Positions 10,590-21,440 of a stretch of DNA of 52,949 bases are shown one piece after another. Below the pieces are notes generated by a model. It did not search any database. It worked only from the letters and a program-made list of their open reading frames with translations, and was not told the origin of the DNA. Source of the stretch: Welwitschia mirabilis (Eukaryota; Gnetophyta; Gnetopsida; Welwitschiales); contig JBOZIK010000001.1 of assembly GCA_051453625.1 (NCBI GenBank), positions 188,080,458-188,133,406 of the forward strand. The letters run 5' to 3'. The stretch's first letter is position 1, and each line of letters opens with the position of its first letter. Made by a program: the position numbers and the translations under genes.

Positions 10590-11090
10590 TCTGATTGAGT
10601 AAGGATCAATCCACAAGTTACTGCATAATCTTATAAACCTTTCACTACTTAGTTTTTTTGTAAATACATTGGTAAGTTGATCATTGATACTGATATATTA
10701 CATTATGATGTCATTATTTTTAATGTAATCTCTTAGAAAATAATGCTATATTTCAATGTATTTGATCCTTGAATCTTGTATTGGATTCTTTAAGATGTTG
10801 ATGGAACTTTTGTTCTTGTAGTATATGGGAATGATTTTCATGATGAGTCCAAAATCTTTCAACATTTTCTTCATCCAAAGTAGCTATGCACAACAACTAC
10901 TAGCAATAATATATTTGGCCTTAGTAGTTGAAAAAGTAGTTGAGCTTTTCTTTTTTCTACTTCACGAAATCAGACATTACCTAATTAAATGGTAGTTTCC
11001 ACTTGTACTTCTTTTATCATCTTTGCATCGTTTCTAATATGCATTATGATATCTAAATAGATTAAGATAGGATTCCTTTAAGTACTAAAG
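10590..11090 (-). pseudogene. RNase H domain of copia-1 pol, degraded
   Basis: The minus strand reads STTKAKYIIASSCCA, LLWMKKMLKDFG, then KNPIQDSRIKYIEI*HYFLRD and a line resembling DQLTNVFTKKLSSERF. These are the STAEAEY..A..CCAQ.LW, KNP..H.RTKHIEIRHHFIRD and DQLADI.TKPL blocks of Ty1/copia RNase H, which degrades the RNA of the RNA-DNA hybrid. The Glu of the STAEAEY block, a metal ligand, reads Lys here. Stops are scattered through it. It follows RT on the same strand and precedes the polypurine tract. Confidence 0.9.
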
Positions 11091-12150
11091 GCCCCAATTA
11101 GTGGTATTCTCTAAATAATGAAAATTTCTATTAATAGCTTTAAGATGTGATTCTCTAGGATAACTCTGATAATGAGCACATATTTCTACACTTAGAATAA
11201 TATCAAGTTTATTAGTTGTAAGTTATAATAAACTACCAATCATACCTTTATATAGATTTTGATCAGCCTTCTTACCATTCTCATCTTTATCTAGTTTTAT
11301 TCTTTGATTTATTTGAATACCTTTAGCTTTACAATATTGTAAACTATATTTAACTAGCAAATTTTTAATGTGTTTAGTTTGAAAAATAAATGTACCTTAT
11401 TTGTGTTTCATAATATTTTGCCCTAAAAATTTGTTCATATCTCCTATGAAACTCATTTCAAATTCATCTTAAATTATCTTAACAAACGTCTTGCATAGAA
11501 CTTTATTAGTAGCTGTAAAAATAATATCATCTACATATATTTAAATAATAATAAAATCTTTACTATATCTTTTAATAAATAATATGACATCAGATGCATC
11601 TCTTTTAAATCTATTTTTAATAAGATGATGTAATAATTTCTCATACCAAGATTTAGGTTCTTATTTGAGACCATAAAGAGAATTTTCCAATTTCTAAACA
11701 TGATCTAATTCATTATAATGTGCATAAACTTTTGATTTCTTAACATACACTTCCTCTTAAAGAATTCAATTTNNNNNNNNNNNNNNNNNNNNNNNNNNNN
11801 NNNNNNNNNNNNNNNNNNNNNNNNNNNNNNNNNNNNNNNNNNNNNNNNNNNNNNNNNNNNNNNNNNNNNNNNNNNNNNNNNNNNNNNNNNNNNNNNNNNN
11901 NNNNNTGTATCCTTTAGCTATGAATCTTGCTTTGTTTCTAATTACATTAACATGTTCATTTGTCTTGTTTTTACAAACTCAATTAGTAATAATAATAGAT
12001 TTATTAGATGGTCTTAGAGTGAGTTCCTAAACATTTCATCTTTTAAATTGATTAAGCTCTTCTTTAATTATAAGTATTCAATGTTTATCATTCTTAGTTT
12101 CTTTGAATGTTTTAGGTTTAACTTGTAAAAAATAAGTTGAAAAACNNNNN
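11091..12150 (-). pseudogene. Reverse transcriptase (RVT_2 type) of copia-1, degraded
   Basis: Above the 133-N gap at 11,773 the minus strand reads EELNQFKR*NV*ELTLRPSN and NVIRNKARFIAKGY, the start of copia RT. Below the gap it reads PKSWYEKLLHHLIKNRF and IYVDDIIF, the catalytic YVDD box with both Asp kept (near 11,530), then GDMNKFLGQNIM and the DQNLYKGMIGSLL line. The wording EELNQF, YVDDIIF and F..S..G....FLG..I fits Sirevirus-like or Tork/Tnt1-like copia elements. Stops occur in most lines. The first half and the catalytic half are in the right order and spacing once the gap is allowed for. Confidence 0.9.
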
Positions 12151-12279
12151 NNNNNNNNNNNNNNNNNNNNNNNNNNNNNNNNNNNNNNNNNNNNNNNNNN
12201 NNNNNNNNNNNNNNNNNNNNNNNNNNNNNNNNNNNNNNNNNNNNNAAAAATAAGTTGCAAAACCATAAAATTCCTTATT

Positions 12280-13340
12280 ATAGCTTTTAGTCTAAATACC
12301 ACCATAAGGAATATCCATTATATTACTGGTAAAGTAATTTCATTTTAGTCTAGTCATGTTTGAAGGATTTTCTTTATTTGTATCTTCATCTTTATTCTCC
12401 TTACTATCTAATTAAACTTGAAGATTGCTAGATGGTTGATCAATCTATACACGAATATAATCATCTTATACATATATAAAAGTTAAGTGAATATCACTTA
12501 TTTTAACATTTATAGTCTCCTCTACTACACGAGCTCTTTGGTTGTACACCAAATAGGCTTTACTGACCATGGAATATCCTAGAAAAATGTCATCATCAAC
12601 TTTGGAATTAAAATCCTTAACTTATTCNNNNNNNNNNNNNNNNNNNNNNNNNNNNNNNNNNNNNNNNNNNNNNNNNNNNNNNNNNNNNNNNNNNNNNNNN
12701 NNNNNNNNNNNNNNNNNNNNNNNNNNNTAAAAACATATCATCATCAACTTTGAAATTAAAATCCTTAACTTATTCCTTTCATTTAAGATAAAACACTTTA
12801 ACCCAAAAATATATAAATAACTTATGGATGGTCTTTTACTAAAACCATAATTTATATGAATTTTTTGAAGTGAAACGTCTTACTAGAACTCAAATTGAAA
12901 TGTAGCATGTAGTGTTGATGGCTTCTACCCAAAAGTGATAAGTTACCTATTTATCATACATCATCATTCTAATTATTTCATTTAGTACTCTATTCTTTCT
13001 TTCATCCACTCCATTTTGTTAGGGGATTCTTGGTGCAGAGAATTAGTTGAAAAATGCCAAACTATTCATAAAAATTTTTGAACCTTGCATTTTTAAATTC
13101 TGTACCATTATCACTTCTTGTCATCTTGATCTTATGCCTTTTTTAATTCTGTAATCGAATATACAACTTAGAGAAAATATTAAGGACCTTATCCTTATGT
13201 GCAAGGAAGGCTATCCATGTAAAACAAGAGTAATCATTAATAATAATTAATAATACATTTTCTTACTAAGACATTCTGTAGAAGAAGGTCTAACAATGTC
13301 AAGATGTAAAAGATCTAAAGGATGTTTAGTTGTAATATAT
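12280..13340 (-). pseudogene. Integrase catalytic core of copia-1, degraded
   Basis: The minus strand around 13,214-13,245 gives INDYSCFTWIAFLAHKDKV. Around 13,096-13,120 it gives RSDNGTEFKN, and near 13,000 a frameshifted NKMEWMKER, the remnant of the (T/S)PQQNGVVERKN signature. The first two catalytic Asp (in NDYS and RSDNG) are kept, as is a Glu in the MKER remnant. Downstream, toward 12,080-12,305, lies the integrase tail, with the QVKPKTFKETKND line that joins to RT. Two 100-N gaps at 12,146 and 12,628 have short duplicated flanks. Integrase N-terminal to RT is diagnostic of Ty1/copia rather than Ty3/gypsy. Confidence 0.88.
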
Positions 13341-13489
13341 TTTTTTCTTATCGAAACTTACCCTTATTTGCTTTCATTTTTGANNNNNNNNNNNNNNNNN
13401 NNNNNNNNNNNNNNNNNNNNNNNNNNNNNNNNNNNNNNNNNNNNNNNNNNNNNNNNNNNNNNNNNNNNNNNNNNNNNNNNNNNTTTTTT

Positions 13490-13650
13490 CTTATCGAAAC
13501 TTACCCTTATTTGCTTTCATTTTTGACATTCTTCACAAATTTTATTTTCAATGCTTTTCAACTTAGGAAGTCCTCTTACCACTTATTTTGTGGACAAGAT
13601 GTTGAGCAAGCCTTTGTTTACATTTTTAAGCTTCCTGTGCCATAGATTTT
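13490..13650 (-). pseudogene. GAG-pre-integrase domain of copia-1
   Basis: The minus strand reads LWHRKLKNVNKGLLN, VVRGLPKLKSIENKICEECQ and K*KQIRVSF. This is the zinc-binding pre-integrase domain of copia pol (LWH..LGH......L, GLP, C..C..GK). The His and both Cys are present. One stop falls where the conserved GK(Q) normally lies. A 100-N gap at 13,384 is flanked by the last 43 bp twice. Confidence 0.9.
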
Positions 13651-13689
13651 TTTCACTATTGTACTTAATAAACACTTAGTTTCCTTATT

Positions 13690-14100
13690 AGAAGTATCTT
13701 ATTGAGTAGTGATATAGACATTTGACTTTTTAATACTAGTAAATAAAACTTTAGATGAGTTATGTTCTTTAATCACATAATCATCTTTCGTAAAGGTAAC
13801 AAAAAAGTTTGTATTACATAAGTCACTAATAATTAAAATTTTATATTGCAAATATTTTATAAATAATACATATTTTACCTTAGTTAGATTACCTCATCCA
13901 ATAGTTTCAAAACCTTTAATAGGTGCTTTTGTATTATCTTCAAAAGTTACTACTCCTTATCTTATTCTACTAAGGTACTAAAACTGGATTTGTCTCTATT
14001 AATATGTCTTGAAAAACCATTTTTAATGTACTAGGCATGTGTCTTTACTACTCTTAGTGTAATCTAGGCTAAAAGTGATGGTCTTAATTTTGGAATCCAC
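13690..14100 (-). pseudogene. Aspartic protease region of copia-1, active site lost
   Basis: Frames on the minus strand give NGFSRHINRDKSSFSTLVE, then VVTFEDNTKAPIKGFETIG and LCNTNFFVTFTKDD. These align with DSGCSRHM.GD...F..L, VTFGDN.K..I.G.G.IG and LC..GF.V.F of copia proteases. The Asp-Ser-Gly triad that carries the catalytic Asp reads Lys-Asn-Gly here (near 14,010), so the enzyme could not work. The domain lies between the gag zinc knuckle and the pre-integrase domain. Confidence 0.75.
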
Positions 14101-14485
14101 ATTTTTCTTAGTTTAGCCTACACAAAAAATTATACCATACTCGTTATCCTTTTGGCATTATTAGTGTAGTATCTATTTTTTTAATTTTATTAGATAATTA
14201 AATTGATAATANNNNNNNNNNNNNNNNNNNNNNNNNNNNNNNNNNNNNNNNNNNNNNNNNNNNNNNNNNNNNNNNNNNNNNNNNNNNNNNNNNNNNNNNN
14301 NNNNNNNNNNNATGTTTCTTTACTACTCTTAGTGTAATCTAGGCTAAAAGTGATGGTCATAATTTTGGAATCCACATTTTTCTTAGTTTAACCTACACAA
14401 AAAATTATACCATACTTCTTATCCTTTTGGCATTATTAGTGTAGTATCTATTTTTTAATTTCATTAGATAATTAAATTGATAATA
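14035..14485. repeat. Duplicated contig overlap in the copia-1 protease region
   Basis: Bases 14,035-14,211 recur at 14,312-14,485 across a 100-N gap with few differences. The 10-N gap at 14,544 does not show such an overlap. Confidence 0.8.
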
Positions 14486-14841
14486 ATCTTATTTATAGTA
14501 ATAATAATAGATAATATTATTTGTAAATACTAAATGCTCATACNNNNNNNNNNTTTGTAGTTCCATTTGTTGAATAAGGAGGCTCAAGTACTAGTCAAGC
14601 CTTCATTGTGATCCAAACCACTTTTTTCATTTAGGATTTTGCATTGTTCAAACATGATATTTAATTTCTTCTTTTCTTAGATAAACTTATTAATTTTCTT
14701 TGAGTTAGAAATTTTATGTCTTATATTCTTCAATTTACATGTTAGTCTACTAATTTCATCTTTAAGAGATAAGTTTTCAAATAATAAAGTATCGCAAGAA
14801 TCTTTTTCTTATTCATAAGCTAATTTATAATAATGAAATAA

Positions 14842-15216
14842 TTACTTTATTTTGGNNNNNNNNNNNNNNNNNNNNNNNNNNNNNNNNNNNNNNNNNNNNN
14901 NNNNNNNNNNNNNNNNNNNNNNNNNNNNNNNNNNNNNNNNNNNNNNNNNNNNNNNNTCACTTTCCTTTTGTATATGTATGATGGCCATGTAGGATGGATG
15001 AGTTTTTTCATCATTATATGTTTTTGCTTTAGTTGAATCTTCATCATCATCCCATCTTGCGAAGAAAGATCTCCTTTTTTTGGACTCTTTATTTTGTGCC
15101 TTTTTTTGCATTGTATTAGAACTAGGAGATTCAGAGGCTATGTGTCCTTATCCTTCAATAATCTAACATTATAACTTAGAAATATCTGACTCAAAAGAAA
15201 ATGAAGTATTACTAGG
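14842..15216 (-). pseudogene. Copia-1 gag, C-terminal part with zinc-knuckle remnant
   Basis: The minus strand reads, through stops, C*IIEG*GHIASESP, followed by KKAQNKESKKRRSFFARWDD and MAIIHIQKES. These match the CX2CX4HX4C nucleocapsid knuckle (one Cys and the GHIAS.CP turn are recognisable), the Lys-rich linker, the ATW.D(S/D)E acidic stretch and the C-terminal CLMA line of Sirevirus/Tork-like gag. The frame is cut at its upstream side exactly where the LTR of element A begins. The missing upstream gag is found 25 kb away at 40,222-42,330. A 101-N gap lies within it. Confidence 0.85.
15212..15216 (+). repeat. Target-site duplication CTAGG, left side of element A
   Basis: CTAGG directly precedes the first base of LTR-A. 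The same CTAGG directly follows the last base of the 3' LTR at 40,217-40,221. Five base pairs is the duplication length made by Ty3/gypsy and copia integrases. Confidence 0.85.
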
Positions 15217-18200
15217 TATCGCATCTCGATTTTTAAATTACAAAAATTAGCATAAGAATTATTAGATAAAACTAAACAATATAGTCAAATTTAATGTCTT
15301 GTAAGAAATATTGTAAATAGCTAAATATTTAGAGGTGATACAAATTTTATCTTGATCTTATTCTTTAAATATTATTTCTAATTGTATAATTTTGACTAAG
15401 TTTCAACTAAATTCCTCTTTCTTATCATGATAAAAATAGTGGCATGCACTTGAAATTCTAGCATTTATGTCTTGAATTATAGAGTTATTAGTAATGTTCA
15501 TTTTTGGAATGTAAACATACTATATATTGTGAATAACTTGTCTTCTCTTTGCTCATGTTAAAGAACTTAATTCTTGTAGGCATATTTTTAATGATTATTA
15601 TTTTGCAAAATAAGAAGTTACTACTATGATAAAACATTATGTGCCCAATGGCTAGATAAGTAATGACGAGACATTATGAAACATCCACCACATTCACCAT
15701 CTTCTTCTCTTAATGGTGTCTCTTTGTATTCTTATGAATTTTCATGTTCCAACATTATCTTACTCTAAATAAGGCTCTCTTCTTCTTGTATTTTAATATC
15801 TCTAAGAAAGTATTTATTATTAAATCTTAGCAACTTCAAACTTGGAGCTTGAAAAACCTTGGAGCTTTGGAATGTTAAAAGAGCTTTAAAGTCTTCAAGC
15901 ACTACAACTAAGTACAAGTATTGTTTCCATTTAGTTCTTGCATCCTTGATTAATCCTTTGCTTATATGCATCTTTTTACACATTTTCATTTTTACCCATT
16001 TTGTTGCAAATATTATAAAGTTATTAAGTGTTCNNNNNNNNNNNNNNNNNNNNNNNNNNNNNNNNNNNNNNNNNNNNNNNNNNNNNNNNNNNNNNNNNNN
16101 NNNNNNNNNNNNNNNNNNNNNNNNNNNNNNNNNGTTAAAGAACTTAATTCTTGTAGGCATATTTTTAATGATTATTATTTTGTAAAATAAGAAGTTACTA
16201 CTATGATGAAACATTATATACCCAATGGCTAGATAAGTAATGATGAGACATTATGAAACATCCACCACATTCACCATCTTCTTCTCTTAATGATGTCTCT
16301 TTGTATTCTTATGAATTTTCATGTTCCCACATTATCTTACTCTAAATAAGGCTCTCTTCTTCTTGTATTTTAATATCTCTAAGAAAGTCTTTATTATTAA
16401 ATCTTAGCAACTTTAAACTTGGAGCTTGAAAAACCTTGGAGCGTTGGAATGTTAAAAGAGCCTTAAAGTCTTCAAGTACTATAACTAAGTATAGGTATGA
16501 TTCCCATTTAGTTCTTGCATCCTTGATTGATCCTTTGCTTATATGCATCTTTTTACTCATTTTCATTTTTGCCCAATTTTTTGCAAATATTATAAATTTA
16601 TTAAGTATTCATGTTATTGGTACTAAAATAATTGCATTCTTGATTACAAATCCTAGCTTCTACTATCTTCTTCTTCATAAGTTTTATGAAATTAAATTCA
16701 ACTTATTCTTGTGGAAAATTTATGTTTTTGTTAATATATCTTGCCCATGCTTCTCTCAATATCTTAGATTCTCATGATCTTATGGAAATGAGTATTTCAT
16801 AGATCATTGAATGAGAAAATGGAATGTGATAACTCACAAATCACTAAATGAAGTAGTGGGATTGATTGATAGAATTACAAATCACTGAATGAGGTAGTAG
16901 GCTCCATAGGTTACCAAATAAGATAGTGTAGTAAGAGAATATATGAAATATTATGAGGAATACATAGATTACCAAATGAAGCAGTGAAGGGAATTGAAAA
17001 ATATATACATGATGAAAAATGTATTAAAAATTAGTTATTCTCATATTATTTCCATAATATCATGGTTTAGTGGAAATTATTGACTCTTACCTTATTTGTT
17101 CTAACTCTTGGAATCCTTTAAATCTTTATCTTGCCTTACCTAGATCATGTTGGGTGCTATAAAATTTTCACAATTTTCACTCCATATTTCTTATATAAAT
17201 AGGAGGTAAAAGTAAATCTTAAATGCTAAGGAGGGCATAGAGAAATGGACATCATCATTCCAGTTTATGTTAAAACATTTATCTTGGTGTGAAACCTATA
17301 GTTATTCAGTGACTCTTGAAATTTTAGTGATGTATTTATTATGATCTTGAGAATATTATTAAAATTGAATTATGTGTATTTCTTACCATATCTTCTTGAT
17401 CTTGTAATAACAGATGCGACAAATTGTAATTTCTTATTAAGAATCTTTATATTTACATTCTATATTTAGATTATAGAATATTTAATATAACTTGTTACAA
17501 TAATTATCAAGATCATTGATTTTACAAAATTATCATTGTTTCATATTTTTAATATAATTGTTAGGTAATAAATTTTGTATTAATCATTATTTCATCATCT
17601 CTTGCAATAGGGTATTTTTTTTTATTATGAACAAATGAAACTTTACGATATCATTGTGGATAGTGTTATATTAGAGAGATTTATTACTAAAGGAGAATTT
17701 ATAATTACTTGAAAAGGATGAATCACANNNNNNNNNNNNNNNNNNNNNNNNNNNNNNNNNNNNNNNNNNNNNNNNNNNNNNNNNNNNNNNNNNNNNNNNN
17801 NNNNNNNNNNNNNNNNNNNNNNNNNNNTTGATCTTGTAATAATAGATGTGACAAATTTTAATTTCTTGTTAAGAACCTCTATATTTACATTGTTAATGTT
17901 CTTGTTAAAAACTTCTATATTTAGATTATAGAATATTTGATATAACTTGTTAGAATAATTGTTGATTTTATACAAATACCATTATTCCATAATTTTAATT
18001 ATTTTTGAATTAATCATTATTATATCTAGTTACTTTTAAATTAAGAAAGAAAGAAACATTTAATACATTATGAAGGAGAGGACCATAGTAGGGAGAGTCA
18101 TTATTATTATAGGTAAATTGAAGATAGATCATGTGTGATTATTATATATCATCATTAGATTAAATTTAAGTTATAAAAATGTGAATGTTTCAAAGTTTAA

Positions 18201-18945
18201 ATTTCTTTTAAAAACATAATAACTTGTAATTAATGCATTTATTAGAGGAAAAGATTCAGGATATAGCATTTTGATAATTAAGTAATGCTCATAAATTTGG
18301 AATTTAAATGTGGGTATTACATTTTGTATCAAAGATTACTATGAAGATATTATAAGATTTTAGGTTTCAATTTGATTAGGCATAATTATTGTGAAACGTA
18401 TTAAAGGATTTCTATAAGTTGCATGATAAAGGCTTTATCTATGATCAACTTGCTTAACAATAGTCTTNNNNNNNNNNNNNNNNNNNNNNNNNNNNNNNNN
18501 NNNNNNNNNNNNNNNNNNNNNNNNNNNNNNNNNNNNNNNNNNNNNNNNNNNNNNNNNNNNNNNNNNNATAACTTATTAGAATAATTATTGATTTATAGAA
18601 ATACCATTATTCTATAATTTTAATTATTTTTGAATTAATCATTATTATACTGGTTACTTTTAAATTAAGAAAGAAATAAATAGTTTATACATTATGGAGG
18701 AGAGGGCCATAGTAGGGAGAGTCATTATTATTATAGGTAAATTAAAGATGGACCATGTGTGATTATTATATATCATCATTATATGAATTTTAAGTTATAA
18801 AAATGTGAATGTTTCAAAGCTTAACTTTCTTTTAAAAACATAATAACTTGTAATTAATGCATTTATTAGAGGAAAAGTTTGAGGATATAGCATTTTGATA
18901 ATTAAGTAATGCTCATAAATTTGAAATTTAAATGTGGGTATTACA
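15217..18945 (+). repeat. 5' LTR of element A
   Basis: The start TATCGCATCTCGATTTTTAA aligns base by base with the 3' LTR start TGTCACATTCCAATTTTTAA, and over the first 85 bp about 17 positions differ. The degraded TATA region (TCTAAATAAGG) lies near 15,764. It contains three 100-N gaps, each with duplicated flanks: 15,558-16,033 / 16,134-16,611; 17,396-17,727 / 17,828-18,130; 17,942-18,467 / 18,568-19,090. The last makes two versions of the LTR end, at 18,321 and 18,945. No coding signal. Confidence 0.8.
16795..16990 (+). repeat. Cluster of CACTGAATGAGGTAGT-type motifs, 5' LTR-A
   Basis: Five diverged copies, for example ATCACTAAATGAAGTAGTG and ATCACTGAATGAGGTAGTA, lie at the same relative position as in LTR-C and the 3' LTR-A. 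Confidence 0.7.
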
Positions 18946-18965
18946 TTTTGTATCAGAGATTACTA
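18946..18965 (+). other. Primer binding site of element A
   Basis: TTTTGTATCAGAGATTACTA follows the LTR end TTACA. TGTATCAGAG differs from the initiator-Met PBS TGGTATCAGAG by one missing base. The duplicated left version (18,322) reads TTTTGTATCAAAGA. Confidence 0.7.
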
Positions 18966-20500
18966 TGAAGATATTATAAGATCCTAGGTTGCAATTTGAT
19001 TAGGCATAATTATTATGAAACTTGTTAAAGGATTTCTACAAGTTGCACGATAAAGGCTTTATCTATGATCAACTTGCTTAACAATAGTCTTATCAAGCAA
19101 TTGTAAAGAATAACATCTATGATTGTTATCATTATTTAGATTAAGAATGAAAGGAAAGTAACCAAAAATAAAAGGAAATTACAAAAATGAATTAAGGACA
19201 TAATTATCATTATGGTGTAGTGATTAAGTTGTTACTGTATAAAATAGAACATGTCAATTAGGCTATTGACAACACAAGATCTTCTAATGAAAATCAATAA
19301 CAAAAATGTTGCAATACATGCTTGTGGACTGATAAGCAAAGCTTTCCTCTAAAACATTAATATCTTTCCCTCTAAAACATTAATATCTTTCCCTCTTCTA
19401 CTCACACACAAGTCTTTAATTTTAGTCTACAGGACTAGCTTTTTGAGAGCATTAGCCATTAATTACATAATCTTTCCTTTCTGCTTGATTATTAATACTC
19501 TCCTCAATGATCATTTTGATAGACTTCTCCTCATGCTAAGTTTACATATAGCATTTATTAAATTTGAGCCTATTAGAGGGGGAACAATCATAATAACATC
19601 TAGAAGGTTAAGGAATATCTCTTCTAATGGAGCTAGATATAATGACCTACATCTTCTTTTCATCAAATTTCTTATTTATGGGCTTCCTTTTATTCATATA
19701 ATTTTGTGTGATATTTGTAAGTATATTTTAACAAGAACTTGATATTTCTACAATAGTGTTTGGGATTTTGCTGCATCTTTTAGAACTAGGGCTTTTACTT
19801 TCCTTCTTTCCCTTGACTTTTTAGAGGAAGATTCCCTTTTTTTCCTGTTTTTTTACTCTTCTCTGTAGTGCAAGCTTTGAAGGAAGTGCTTTTTGCAAAA
19901 CCTTCTATTTGCATAAACTAGAAATGAATATCTCTAATTAGTACTTTCTCTTCTACATTGTCTAGTATTTATCTCTTTTTTCATTTTTATATGAAAATAT
20001 ATATCCCTCAACTCTAATTTCATTCTTGAAATAATAGATAATACAAATTGAAAAATAAAATCATTAAAGCAACAAATTTATTTTCTCACATCTTTGAAGT
20101 GAGAAAGGCATTGAGAATAAAATCCATAACTCTCATTGCTCATCTAAGGATCTGCATCCTGATAATGAAAATCCATTCTATTCTCTAAGTATATCAAAGA
20201 GGATTTCTACACATTCACTTCTAGGATGTTAATTATCTCATTTGTATCAAACATATTTTCCTCTTGTTTAACTTTTAGAGCTCTGCTTGGATCTAGAATT
20301 CTAACTTTATTTGTCTTATTTGAACTAGTAAAAGCCTTTTCCTTGCAAGATCTATATCTACTTCCTAGACCCATGTCATAAGCAATAAAACTTTTTGTGT
20401 TATCTTAACTTAGGATTTGTAGTGATCTATCTTCCATTCAAATGTTGAAGGAAATCTTTATATGTTCTATTTTCATAGAACTAATTGAAGATTTCATCTC
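18966..20500 (+). other. Internal region of element A, no gene recognised
   Basis: Leader-like sequence follows the PBS. From about 19,360 the sequence becomes pyrimidine-rich, with a direct repeat of TTTCCCTCTAAAACATTAATAT. A 99-codon open frame at 19,443-19,742 has no motif I recognise and no codon pattern suggesting a gene. Nothing else is supported. Confidence 0.4.
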
Positions 20501-20910
20501 AGGATCTAGGTCTTAGTTAGATCTTAGTTCGATCTCGATCCTTTTTATGGATTATGGATTAAAGGTAATCGGCAAAANNNNNNNNNNNNNNNNNNNNNNN
20601 NNNNNNNNNNNNNNNNNNNNNNNNNNNNNNNNNNNNNNNNNNCGTAAAACACTTACCCAAATACCCACGATAGTGAAGAAGTATGCGCGACGTGCTTAAT
20701 TGGGTGAGATTTTTGAATTAGATCATGCTACCTTAAAATCAGATGGTTTTGAATGGGATCCTTGAAAACCTAAAGCAAAAAGACGAATTCTATTCCGACG
20801 CCTTCGAGCTAAAAAACAAACATCATCAATCCAACACAGACAATTAAACATTCAGATGAAAATTTCTAGATGAACATAAGAAGGTATCATGTGATCTAAA
20901 CTTTCTCGGT
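20500..20910. other. CpG-containing patch of unknown origin
   Basis: About 13 CpG dinucleotides occur in roughly 350 known bases (for example TATGCGCGACGTGC and TTCCGACGCCTTCGAG), while most of the window has almost none. On the minus strand TTTGTTTTTTAG/CTCGAAGG looks like an intron 3' end. A 65-N gap lies inside. It borders the AP2 relic and may be part of the same captured gene, or a younger insertion. No protein match was recognised. Confidence 0.5.
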
Positions 20911-20940
20911 AATCTAATATTTTCTTTGGAGGGGGTTGGA

Positions 20941-21420
20941 CTACTTTTTTAGAACATTTTCCTTAGAGCTAGTTTTTAGGNNNNNNNNNNNNNNNNNNNN
21001 NNNNNNNNNNNNNNNNNNNNNNNNNNNNNNNNNNNNNNNNNNNNNNNNNNNNNNNNNNNNNNNNNNNNNNNNNNNNNNCAAATGAAAACTATCCTCCTTC
21101 TCCATCTCAAAAATTAGACTAGAGCCTAAAGAATTAGGATTAGGATTTTCATGTATCAAAGCTAAGGAACTACGATTTTTAGAATTCAAAAAATTAAGTT
21201 GTGCATAGCTTCCATACATAATTCTTGAGGCCTAATCAAAGGTGAGTATAGCTTCTTTCACATTTGAAAAAGTCCTAAGCCAAATTAGATGTCTTTATTT
21301 TAGGGCTATTGGATTTTTGTAACTCATTTTTCCAAAGTTCTTTGCTTGTCTCCTTTGAACTTATATCATGTATTATCTAGCCTATCGTTTCCCTTGATGC
21401 ACCCTTTTTAGGATCCTTAC
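20941..21420 (-). pseudogene. DREB2-type AP2/ERF transcription factor relic
   Basis: The minus strand encodes, in shifted frames, KGCIKGND, then FKGDKQRTLEK*VTKIQ*P, then FGLGLF / FSNVKEAILTFD*ASRIM and YGSYAQLNFLN. These follow the order KGCMKGKGGPEN, YRGVRQRTWGKWVAEIREP, LWLGTF, EAALAYD.AAR.MYG..ARLNFP of the DREB2 subgroup of AP2/ERF factors, which bind dehydration-responsive promoter elements. The span from the YRG-like start to LNF is about 170 bp, fitting the 58-residue AP2 domain. The Trp of WGKW (TGG) is now TGA and the Glu of AEI is Lys, both G-to-A changes. Beyond the domain 47 open codons remain before a 98-N gap. It lies antisense within element A, so it was captured or inserted there. 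Confidence 0.78.
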
Positions 21421-21440
21421 AGTGTTCTTCTTATAGGCTA

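Noticed and set aside
16342-16777. Overlapping frames of 74 and 113 codons in LTR-A
   Set aside because: They lie on both strands of LTR promoter/leader sequence; the homologous 3' LTR does not keep them open.
19443-19742. 99-codon plus-strand open frame as a hypothetical gene
   Set aside because: Hydrophobic, AT-driven composition, no recognised motif, no homologous open frame in the related element.
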